This document shows, one piece after another, positions 7,267 through 12,675 of a stretch of DNA of 12,675 bases; position 1 is the first letter of the stretch; every line of letters begins with the position of its first letter. Origin of the DNA: Gammaproteobacteria bacterium (lineage in GTDB: Bacteria > Pseudomonadota > Gammaproteobacteria > Steroidobacterales > Steroidobacteraceae); assembly GCA_030039615.1 (NCBI GenBank), contig JASHVF010000128.1:1-12675 (forward strand). The letters run 5' to 3'. A model generated the notes under the pieces. The model had not been told where the DNA came from and made no database searches. It was given only the letters and a program-made list of their open reading frames with translations. Position numbers and translations under genes: made by a program.

Positions 7267-8003
7267 TGAGGCTCGCACCGCCGCCGCCCGTCGGGCGCTT
7301 TCACGAGCTGAGCCTCGCGACCGCCGACATCCGCGCGTCGGTGGAATTCTACGAGCGCCTCGGCTTCACCCAGACCGCGACCGCCGATACCTTCACCCAT
7401 CCCTATGGCGTGCTGACGGACGGGCGGCTGTACATCGGGTTGCACCAGCGGCGCTCGGCCGCGCTAACCCTGACCTTCGTGCGCCCGGGCATCGCCGCGT
7501 GCCTCGATGAGTTCGCCGCTCTCGGCATCGAGCTGAGTCTCTGTCATACCGGGGAGGACGTCTTCAACGAGATCGGCTTCGAGGGACCGCACGGCGAGTC
7601 GCTGCGGGTGCTCGAAGCGCGCACCTACTCGCCTGCCGAGCGCAGCGCAAGCGAGGTCTCCCTGTGCGGCGACTTCGCCGAGGTGTCACTCCCCGCCGGC
7701 GACTTCGCCGCCGCCCAGGCCTTCTGGGAGCCGCTCGGCTTCGTCGCCACCGGCGAAGTGGATGCGCCCTACGTGCATCTGCCGCTCACCAGCGACACCC
7801 TCGACATCGCCTTTCACCGCCCGCGCACGCTCGATGCGCCGCTGATCGTGTTCCGCGCGCCCGACATGCCGGCGCGCATCGCGCGGCTGCGTGCACTCGG
7901 GGTCGCGGAGGAGCCGCTGCCGCGCGGCCTGACGCGCAACCTCAACGCGCTGCTCGCGAGCCCCGAAGGCACGCAGCTGCTGCTGCTTCAGGGCGAGGAA
8001 TAG
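7266..8003 (+). CDS. Two-domain VOC (glyoxalase/bleomycin-resistance fold) protein
   Basis: A 245-residue protein with two vicinal-oxygen-chelate modules. Module one spans about residues 10-118 (GRFHELSLATADIRASVEFYERLGF to ESLRVLEAR). Module two spans about 134-242 (GDFAEVSLPAGDFAAAQAFWEPLGF to EGTQLLLLQ). Possible metal ligands in the first module are H13, H60 and E117; the second keeps H184 but is less clear, so one site may be inactive. VOC proteins include glyoxalases, extradiol dioxygenases and antibiotic-binding proteins, and the sequence does not tell me which applies. The ATG shares one base with the hemH stop (TGATG), a sign of translational coupling. The C-terminal 16 nt overlap the convergent YceI-like lipoprotein gene. 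An alternative reading is a small-molecule binding protein without catalysis. Confidence 0.85.
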   Translation: MRLAPPPPVGRFHELSLATADIRASVEFYERLGFTQTATADTFTHPYGVLTDGRLYIGLHQRRSAALTLTFVRPGIAACLDEFAALGIELSLCHTGEDVFNEIGFEGPHGESLRVLEARTYSPAERSASEVSLCGDFAEVSLPAGDFAAAQAFWEPLGFVATGEVDAPYVHLPLTSDTLDIAFHRPRTLDAPLIVFRAPDMPARIARLRALGVAEEPLPRGLTRNLNALLASPEGTQLLLLQGEE

Positions 8004-8749
8004 GCCGCAGCACGCGCCACCAGGCGAAAGCTGATGCGCATCTCGTCCTGCACCGCGAGCGCGCCCAGCAGGGCCGTGAAGGGAGTGAGGCCGAGCTCAG
8101 CGTGCGTGAGCGGCGTGTCGCCGCTGACGGTGAGCGTGTCGCCGCCGAGCGCGTAGCGCACCGCCACCGCGAGCGGACGGTGCTGCCCGCGGACCTCGGC
8201 GTCGATGTGTGCCGTCAGCAGTCCGCCTGGCGCGCCGGCGGCTGACTCGAGCCGCACCGCGCGCAGCACCACCTCGGGATAATCCGCGGCGTCCAGCACC
8301 GCGGGCCCGAGCATGTTGCGCCGCGTGGCGGCGCGCGCCGCGTCGGAGACGTCGGGCGGAAAGTCCCCGCCGGGCTCCTGCGCTCTCAGCCCGGGCTCGT
8401 CCACCGTGAGCGCATCGACCGCGATGCGCAGCTCGAAGCTCGAGCCGAGCGGATCATCGGGCAGATAGATGGTGCCGGTGAGCGTGTGCGAGGCGATGAG
8501 GTGGTTGTGCCCGGCGGAGGCGAGCGTGCCGGCGCGATAGACCCGCACCACGAGCAGCGACTCGCCGGCGACGAGGTCGTAGGCGCGACCGCGGTGTGGC
8601 GCGATCGACTCCCGTGCGGGCGCCCTGAGCACCGCGCTCGGCGCGGGTGGCGGGCGCATCGGACAGCCGCCGAGGGCCAGGGCGAGGAACAACGCCAGGG
8701 CCACCCGGATCTTGCAACCGCCGCTCACGCCTTTAAGCTTAAGCTCCAT
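7988..8749 (-). CDS. YceI-like domain lipoprotein
   Basis: A 253-residue protein read leftward. It has a basic N-terminus (K4, K6, K13, R15), a hydrophobic stretch VALALFLALALGG, and a lipobox-like LGGC with C29 as the probable lipidated residue, then a proline-rich linker. From about residue 56 it follows the YceI-like beta-barrel pattern: YDLVAGESLLVVRVYR, SAGHNHLIA, GTIYLPDDPLGSSFELRIAVDALTVDE, NMLGPAVLDAADYPEVVLRA, TAHIDAEVRGQHRPLAV and SVGDTPL-like VSGDTPLTHAELGL. YceI relatives bind isoprenoid-type lipids in the periplasm. The ATG at 8749 overlaps the divergent cytochrome b561 start, and no good Shine-Dalgarno precedes it (CAGGG is weak). GTG at 8728 or 8704 is a possible downstream start, each also without a well-placed Shine-Dalgarno. 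The 3' end overlaps the VOC gene by 16 nt. Confidence 0.82.
   Translation of the reverse strand: MELKLKGVSGGCKIRVALALFLALALGGCPMRPPPAPSAVLRAPARESIAPHRGRAYDLVAGESLLVVRVYRAGTLASAGHNHLIASHTLTGTIYLPDDPLGSSFELRIAVDALTVDEPGLRAQEPGGDFPPDVSDAARAATRRNMLGPAVLDAADYPEVVLRAVRLESAAGAPGGLLTAHIDAEVRGQHRPLAVAVRYALGGDTLTVSGDTPLTHAELGLTPFTALLGALAVQDEMRISFRLVARAAAYSSP
8733..8742. promoter_or_regulatory. Perfect 10-bp palindrome TTAAGCTTAA at a divergent start
   Basis: TTAAGCTTAA is a perfect inverted repeat and an AT-rich island in very GC-rich sequence. It ends 5 nt before the b561 start codon and falls in codons 3-6 of the lipoprotein if that gene starts at 8749. It might act as an operator or provide -10-like bases for both directions, but a 10-bp palindrome can occur by chance and no -35 partner was identified. 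Confidence 0.25.
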
Positions 8750-9299
8750 GGCCCTGCGCAACACGACCCAACGCTGGGGCGTCATCGCCCAGACATTTCA
8801 CTGGGTCATCGTGGCGCTGCTCATCGTGCAGGTGACGCTCGCGGAGATGGCCGACGATCTGCCGGCCGGCGTGCGCAAGCTGACACTGCTGGCGCGCCAT
8901 AAGTCGGTCGGCATCACCATCCTCGGCCTCGTCATCCTGCGCCTCGTGTGGCGCGCCGTGAACGAGCATCCGCCGCTGCCCGGAAACCTCAAGCCCTACG
9001 AGCAGCAGCTGGCGCGCCTGACGCACGTGGCGCTCTACGTACTGCTGTTCGCGATGCCGCTCTCGGGCTGGACGCTGTCCTCGGCGCGTGGGTTCCCGGT
9101 GAGCTGGTTCGGGTTCTTGCAGCTGCCGGACCTGGTGCCGAAGAGCCGCCCGCTGTACGACGCGCTGCTGCTGACGCACCATACGCTCGCCTGGTTCCTG
9201 TTCGCGGTCGTGGCGCTGCACGTGGCGGGCGCCCTCAAGCATCATTTCATCCACCACGACGATGTGCTGCGCCGCATGTTGCCTTTCACCCGCCAGTAG
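8748..9299 (+). CDS. Cytochrome b561 family membrane protein (YceJ/CybB-like)
   Basis: A 183-residue inner-membrane di-heme cytochrome with four predicted transmembrane helices, at about residues 13-32, 53-70, 91-110 and 142-163. Candidate heme ligands are H18 (QTFHW), H51 (LARHKSVG), H144 or H145 (LLTHHTLAW) and H158 (VALHVAGALKHHF), the pattern of the bacterial b561 family. Relatives shuttle electrons with quinone, and E. coli CybB has been described as a superoxide:quinone oxidoreductase. The start MALRNTTQRWG is typical of the family; a TTG at 8712 in frame is less likely. No clear Shine-Dalgarno precedes it. A secreted YceI protein follows 30 nt downstream, the same order as yceJ-yceI in E. 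coli, and a YceI-like lipoprotein diverges from its 5' end. Confidence 0.92.
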   Translation: MALRNTTQRWGVIAQTFHWVIVALLIVQVTLAEMADDLPAGVRKLTLLARHKSVGITILGLVILRLVWRAVNEHPPLPGNLKPYEQQLARLTHVALYVLLFAMPLSGWTLSSARGFPVSWFGFLQLPDLVPKSRPLYDALLLTHHTLAWFLFAVVALHVAGALKHHFIHHDDVLRRMLPFTRQ

Positions 9300-9329
9300 G
9301 CCACCCACCGCGCGCCAAGGAACGGACCC

Positions 9330-9941
9330 ATGAGCTATCTCAGGTTCTGCACGGCGCTCGCCGCGACGCTGCTCGCCGGCACTGCCACGGCCGCCCCCCC
9401 CGCGCCCGCTGCGGCCCCGGCGGCGGGTGGGCGGCATTACAGCCTCGATGCGGCGAAGAGCTCACTGCAGTTCACGTTCCTGCAGGCCGGCGCCCAGAAC
9501 ACCGGCCGCTTCCCGCGCTTCAGGGTCGCGCTCGACTTTCCCGGCACCGACCCGGCCGGCGGCCGGCTCGAGGTAACGGTGGACGTCGCGGCGCTCGATA
9601 CCGGCGACCAGGACCGCGACGACACCTTAAAGGGCGACGACCTGTTCGCGGTGAAGAAATTCCCGCAGGCGAGCTTCAGCGCCGCGCAGATCGTCAAGAC
9701 CGCCGGCGGCTACGAGGCGGCCGGCAAGCTCACGATCCGCGGCGTGACGCGCGCAGCCAGCGTGCCTTTCACCTTCCGCGAGGCCGCCGAGGGCGGCGCC
9801 ACGGTCGGCTACATGGCGGGCAAGACGGTCGTGCGCCGGCTCGACTATGGCGTCGGCCAGGGCGATTGGAAGGCGACCGACCAGGCCGGGAACGAGGTCA
9901 CGGTGTCGTTCGCCCTGCGGCTCACGAGCTCCGGACAGTAA
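9330..9941 (+). CDS. YceI family periplasmic protein
   Basis: A 203-residue secreted protein. A signal peptide (MSYLRFCTALAATLLAGTATA) probably is cut after ATA near residue 21-22, followed by an alanine/proline linker and a YceI domain from about residue 36. Its blocks are HYSLDAAKSSLQFTFLQAGA, NTGRFPRFRVALDF, LEVTVDVAALDTGDQDRDDTL, DDLFAVKKFPQASFSA, GKLTIRGVTRAASVPFTF and the RLDYGVGQGDWK ending. Members of the family form a lipocalin-like barrel that binds polyisoprenoid lipids. A good Shine-Dalgarno (AAGGAACGG) lies upstream. It follows cytochrome b561 by 30 nt, so the two are probably one transcript with linked membrane/periplasm roles. The domain shows only limited resemblance to the lipoprotein paralogue at 7988-8749. 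Confidence 0.92.
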   Translation: MSYLRFCTALAATLLAGTATAAPPAPAAAPAAGGRHYSLDAAKSSLQFTFLQAGAQNTGRFPRFRVALDFPGTDPAGGRLEVTVDVAALDTGDQDRDDTLKGDDLFAVKKFPQASFSAAQIVKTAGGYEAAGKLTIRGVTRAASVPFTFREAAEGGATVGYMAGKTVVRRLDYGVGQGDWKATDQAGNEVTVSFALRLTSSGQ

Positions 9942-9956
9942 CAGGAGCGCCGGCGC

Positions 9957-9974
9957 AGCCCATCAGTACGGGCT
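9957..9974. terminator. Weak hairpin between convergent YceI and cupin genes
   Basis: AGCCC and GGGCT form a 5-bp stem around an 8-nt loop, just after the YceI stop and overlapping the last cupin codons. A neighbouring perfect palindrome GCGCCGGCGC lies at 9947-9956. There is no T-run on either side, so intrinsic termination is not shown; it is listed because the 21-nt gap between the convergent genes must hold whatever ends transcription. Confidence 0.2.
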
Positions 9975-10439
9975 CCCGTCGCGGCGCGTGAAGCGCCCGC
10001 GGGCGTGCGCCGGGCTCCACACCAGATCAACCTCCGGGTCGGAGTATTCACTCCGATCCTCGGGGTCGCGGTTACTCACCTCGAGGTAGATCGCGGGACG
10101 GTCGCTGCGGTTCACGAGCTGATGCCCGTCCTCGACGCCCGCCGCAAACCCGACACACATGCCGGCGCTGAGCCGCTGCTCGCCCGCGCCGGTGCGCAGC
10201 ACCACCTCCCCCTCGAGCACGTACACGAACTCGTCCTCGTGGGTGTGCCAGTGGCGCATCGAGGACTCCTTGCCGGGCAACAGGGTCGTCTGATTGATGC
10301 CGATGCGGGTGAGACCGAAGGCATCGCCGAGGGCGCGCTTCTCGCGCGGCAGCACCCGCGCGCGGTAGGGCTCGGGGTACCCCGAGCGGTTGCGGGGCGT
10401 CAGCGTGCGTGGATCGAGTGCCGGCGTGTGCGAGGCCAT
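9963..10439 (-). CDS. Single-domain cupin protein
   Basis: A 158-residue cytoplasmic protein with a complete cupin barrel signature. Motif one is HWHTHEDEFVYVLEGE, giving H63, H65 and E70 as metal ligands, and motif two is DGHQLVN with H106. An N-terminal segment (DPRTLTPRNRSGYPEPY) and a C-terminal DLVWSPAHARGRFTRRDG tail are shared by a proteobacterial cupin group annotated only as cupin-domain proteins. The function could be enzymatic or sugar/small-molecule binding, and the sequence does not decide. The ATG at 10439 is supported by a GGAG about 7 nt upstream; residues further upstream look non-coding. It converges with the YceI gene and diverges from the CoA-transferase gene across a 71-nt gap. 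Confidence 0.87.
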   Translation of the reverse strand: MASHTPALDPRTLTPRNRSGYPEPYRARVLPREKRALGDAFGLTRIGINQTTLLPGKESSMRHWHTHEDEFVYVLEGEVVLRTGAGEQRLSAGMCVGFAAGVEDGHQLVNRSDRPAIYLEVSNRDPEDRSEYSDPEVDLVWSPAHARGRFTRRDGSPY

Positions 10440-10494
10440 GTCGCGCTCCGTGAGTGCGGCGCGCGCGGTTGACGCGCCGCGGTTGCTTCGGGGA

Positions 10495-10515
10495 GCATGC
10501 CACAAGCTGCATGCC
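10495..10515. repeat. GCATGCC direct repeat at CoA-transferase start
   Basis: GCATGCC occurs at 10495-10501 and again at 10509-10515, 14 bp apart. Because GCATGC is itself palindromic, the pair also forms an inverted repeat with an 8-bp spacer. The second copy contains the start codon at 10511. It could be a repressor site or coincidence. Confidence 0.25.
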
Positions 10516-12675
10516 GGAAATATTCGACGACGTCGGCCACTGTGTGGATGCAGTCCTGCGGCGCGTGGGACCGCGCATCGTGCTGGCCGCCCCGCTCGGC
10601 ATCGGCAATCCCAATCCGCTGGTCAACGAATTCTACCGCCGCGCGCGGCGCGATCCGGGGATCGATCTGACCATCCTTTCCGCGCTGCCGCTGCTGAAAC
10701 CCGCGGCCGGCTCGGGCCTGCAGGCGCGCCTGATGCAGCCGCTCGTGACGCGCATCTTTGGCAGCTACGTCGAGCCCGAATACGCGCACGCGCTGCTGCA
10801 CGACGCACTGCCGGCCAACGTGCGCGTCATCGAGTTCTTTCTGACCCTCGGACAATTCCTGCGCTCCGATAGCGCGCAGCGCGACTACCTGTGCGCCAAC
10901 TACACGCTGGTGGCGCGGGACACTCTCGCGCACGGGGTCAACGTGATCGCGCAACTGGTAGCGCGGCGCACGGTCGGGGCGGAGACGCTGCTCAGCCTCA
11001 GCTCCAACGCCGACGTCACGCCCGACCTGCTGCCGCTCATCGAGGCGCAGCGCCAGGCGGGCCGCGACATCGTGCTGGTGGGCGAGACTCACGCGCAGCT
11101 GCCCTTCATGACCGGGCACGCGCAACTCGAGGCACGCTGCTTCGACTTCCTGGTGGACGATCCGCGCTACGACTACGACCTGTTCTGTCCGCCGAACCCG
11201 CCGCTCAGCACCGCGCAGCTCGCGATCGGCATGCATGCCAGCAGTCTGGTGCGCGATGGCGGCACGATACAGGTCGGGATCGGCGAGCTGGCGGAAGCGA
11301 GCGTCTACGCGCTGCTGCTGCGCCATCAGCAGAACGCCACCTGGCGCGCTGCGCTCGCGGCGCTCGAGCCGTACGCCACGGCGGCGCCGCTGCTCGCTGC
11401 CGAGGGAGGCGCCGAGCCCTTCGTCGCCGGTCTGTACGCCGCCACCGAGATGTTCGTCGATCAGCTGCTCGAGCTGTATCGCGCCGGGGTGCTGCGCCGC
11501 CCGGTGTATGACTGCCTGGCGCTCGAGCGGCTGCGCGCCTCGGGCCGGCTCGGCGAGCGCTACGACGAGCGCGTCCTCGACCTGCTGGCGGAGGCCGGTC
11601 TCGGCCCGCGCCTGAGCGGCGCGGAGTTCGAGCAGCTGAGGCATTACGGCATCTTCCGCGCGGACGTCGAGTTCGAGTCCGGGCGCGTGCGTGCCCGCGA
11701 CGGCGGCTGGATCGAAGCGGACCTGAGCGACCCCGCAAGCCGCGCACAGCTGCGTAGCTGCCTCGGACGCGAGCTGCGCAACGGGCAGGTGCTGCACGCC
11801 GGATTCTTCGTCGGGCCGCGCGGCTTCTACGCGGCGCTGCGCGAGCTGCCCGAGAGCACCCGTGGCCGCTTCGGCATGCGCGGCGTCGGCTATATCAACC
11901 AGCTCTACGGCGCGGACCAGGAGCTGCGCATCCTGCAGCGTCGCGACGCCCGCTTCATCAACAGCACCATGATGGTCACGCTGCTCGGCGCCGCGGTCTC
12001 CGATGCCCTGGAGAGCGGCCGGGTCGTGAGCGGCGTCGGCGGCCAGTACAACTTCGTCGCCATGGCGCACGCGCTGCCCGGCGCGCGCTCGATACTGTGC
12101 CTGCGCGCCGCGCGCACGCAGCACGGGCGCACCACCTCCAACGTGCTGTGGAGCTACGGGCACGAGACCATCCCGCGCCACCTGCGCGACATCGTGATCA
12201 CCGAGTACGGCATCGCCGACCTGCGCAGCCGCACCGACGAAGAGATCGTCAAGGCGCTGCTCAACGTAGCCGACTCGCGCTTCCAGGAGTCGCTGCTGGC
12301 GCAGGCGGTGCGCGCCGGCAAGCTGCGCGCCGGCTATCGCATCCCCGAAGCGCACCGCGACAACACGCCGCAGCGCCTCGAGCATGCCTTCGCCGCGCAC
12401 CGCCGCCAGGGATTCTTCAGCGAATATCCCTTCGGCACCGATCTCAGCGCGGAGGAGATCGCGCTGGCGCGCGCGCTGCGCCACCTCGAATCGCGCACTG
12501 CGACGCTGCCCGCGAAGCTCGCCACCGCCGCCGCGGCGGCCTTGCGCGGCAGTCCCGGCCCACGGCATGCGGCGGCTCTCAAGCGCATGGGGCTCGACCA
12601 CCCGCGCGGCTTGCGGGAACGGCTCGAGCAGCGCCTCATCGCGCTCGGGCTGGACGCGACCGGCGCCGCCGGGCC
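10511..12675 (+). CDS. Acetyl-CoA hydrolase/transferase family protein, oversized, cut by window edge
   Basis: An open frame of 721 codons that runs off the right edge. It shows the acetyl-CoA hydrolase / CoA-transferase pattern: APLGIGNPNPLVNEFYRRA near residue 30, GTIQVGIGELAEASVYALL near 251, ATEMFVDQLLELYRAG with E313 as the likely CoA-thioester-forming glutamate (by analogy with the HTEM glutamate of 4-hydroxybutyrate CoA-transferases), SGVGGQYNFVAMAHALPGA near 507, and ITEYGIADLRSRTDEEI near 563. Usual family members are roughly 430-550 residues; here there is extra sequence between the E313 region and the GGQYNF block, and a tail after about residue 640. ATG 10511 fits the first conserved residues; the Shine-Dalgarno is poor. 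It diverges from the cupin gene. The acyl donor and acceptor are unknown. Confidence 0.88.
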   Translation, partial: MPEIFDDVGHCVDAVLRRVGPRIVLAAPLGIGNPNPLVNEFYRRARRDPGIDLTILSALPLLKPAAGSGLQARLMQPLVTRIFGSYVEPEYAHALLHDALPANVRVIEFFLTLGQFLRSDSAQRDYLCANYTLVARDTLAHGVNVIAQLVARRTVGAETLLSLSSNADVTPDLLPLIEAQRQAGRDIVLVGETHAQLPFMTGHAQLEARCFDFLVDDPRYDYDLFCPPNPPLSTAQLAIGMHASSLVRDGGTIQVGIGELAEASVYALLLRHQQNATWRAALAALEPYATAAPLLAAEGGAEPFVAGLYAATEMFVDQLLELYRAGVLRRPVYDCLALERLRASGRLGERYDERVLDLLAEAGLGPRLSGAEFEQLRHYGIFRADVEFESGRVRARDGGWIEADLSDPASRAQLRSCLGRELRNGQVLHAGFFVGPRGFYAALRELPESTRGRFGMRGVGYINQLYGADQELRILQRRDARFINSTMMVTLLGAAVSDALESGRVVSGVGGQYNFVAMAHALPGARSILCLRAARTQHGRTTSNVLWSYGHETIPRHLRDIVITEYGIADLRSRTDEEIVKALLNVADSRFQESLLAQAVRAGKLRAGYRIPEAHRDNTPQRLEHAFAAHRRQGFFSEYPFGTDLSAEEIALARALRHLESRTATLPAKLATAAAAALRGSPGPRHAAALKRMGLDHPRGLRERLEQRLIALGLDATGAAG

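Noticed and set aside
6166..7278. A 370-codon minus-strand frame opposite hemH
   Set aside because: The opposite strand encodes a full ferrochelatase, and this frame has no domain signature.
10469..10500. TTGACG at 10469 as a -35 box for the CoA-transferase gene
   Set aside because: No acceptable -10 hexamer lies 16-18 nt downstream.
10400..12601. A 733-codon open frame on the minus strand opposite the CoA-transferase gene
   Set aside because: It has no recognisable motif, is rich in R, A, Q and H, and lies antisense to a gene with clear conserved blocks. Long antisense frames are expected in very GC-rich coding DNA.

Overview
The window reads as a compact, GC-rich (about 70% by eye) chromosomal segment of a proteobacterium, most likely a gammaproteobacterium. 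Several products (GshA, GabD, FadI, the cytochrome b561/YceI pair) follow Escherichia coli homologues closely from memory. A lineage such as Nevskiales or Steroidobacterales would fit, but that is a guess. No insertion sequence, phage gene, CRISPR array, tRNA or rRNA was seen. Coding density is very high, and no stretch over 300 bases lacks a gene.

Layout. (1) Positions 1-3986, minus strand: a tight four-gene run read right to left. It holds a FadI-type thiolase, a periplasmic Sel1/TPR protein with an internal TonB C-terminal domain, a small DUF962/Mpo1-like membrane protein, and gshA (glutamate-cysteine ligase), which is cut by the left edge. Gaps are 5-18 nt, and the thiolase stop codon lies inside the next gene's Shine-Dalgarno. 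(2) Positions 4052-8003, plus strand, diverging from the thiolase: dienelactone hydrolase family protein, gabD, hemH and a two-domain VOC/glyoxalase-fold protein, with gaps of 10 and 4 nt and a 1-nt overlap. (3) Positions 7988-9941: a minus-strand YceI-like lipoprotein overlapping the end of the VOC gene by 16 nt, then cytochrome b561 and a secreted YceI protein on the plus strand. The b561 and lipoprotein start codons overlap in the tetranucleotide CATG. (4) Positions 9963-10439, minus strand: a single-domain cupin. (5) From 10511 to the right edge, plus strand: a very long acetyl-CoA hydrolase/transferase-family protein, cut by the window end.

Working together. The window is mainly housekeeping and accessory metabolism: acyl-CoA handling (thiolase, CoA-transferase), hydrolysis and semialdehyde oxidation (DLH, GabD), heme synthesis (HemH) beside a heme-dependent membrane cytochrome, and redox protection (GshA, b561/YceI). 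I do not see a clear novel defence, mobile or biosynthetic system. The least ordinary items are the TonB domain embedded in a periplasmic repeat protein, the b561 gene flanked by two different YceI proteins with overlapping divergent starts, and the oversized CoA-transferase-family protein.
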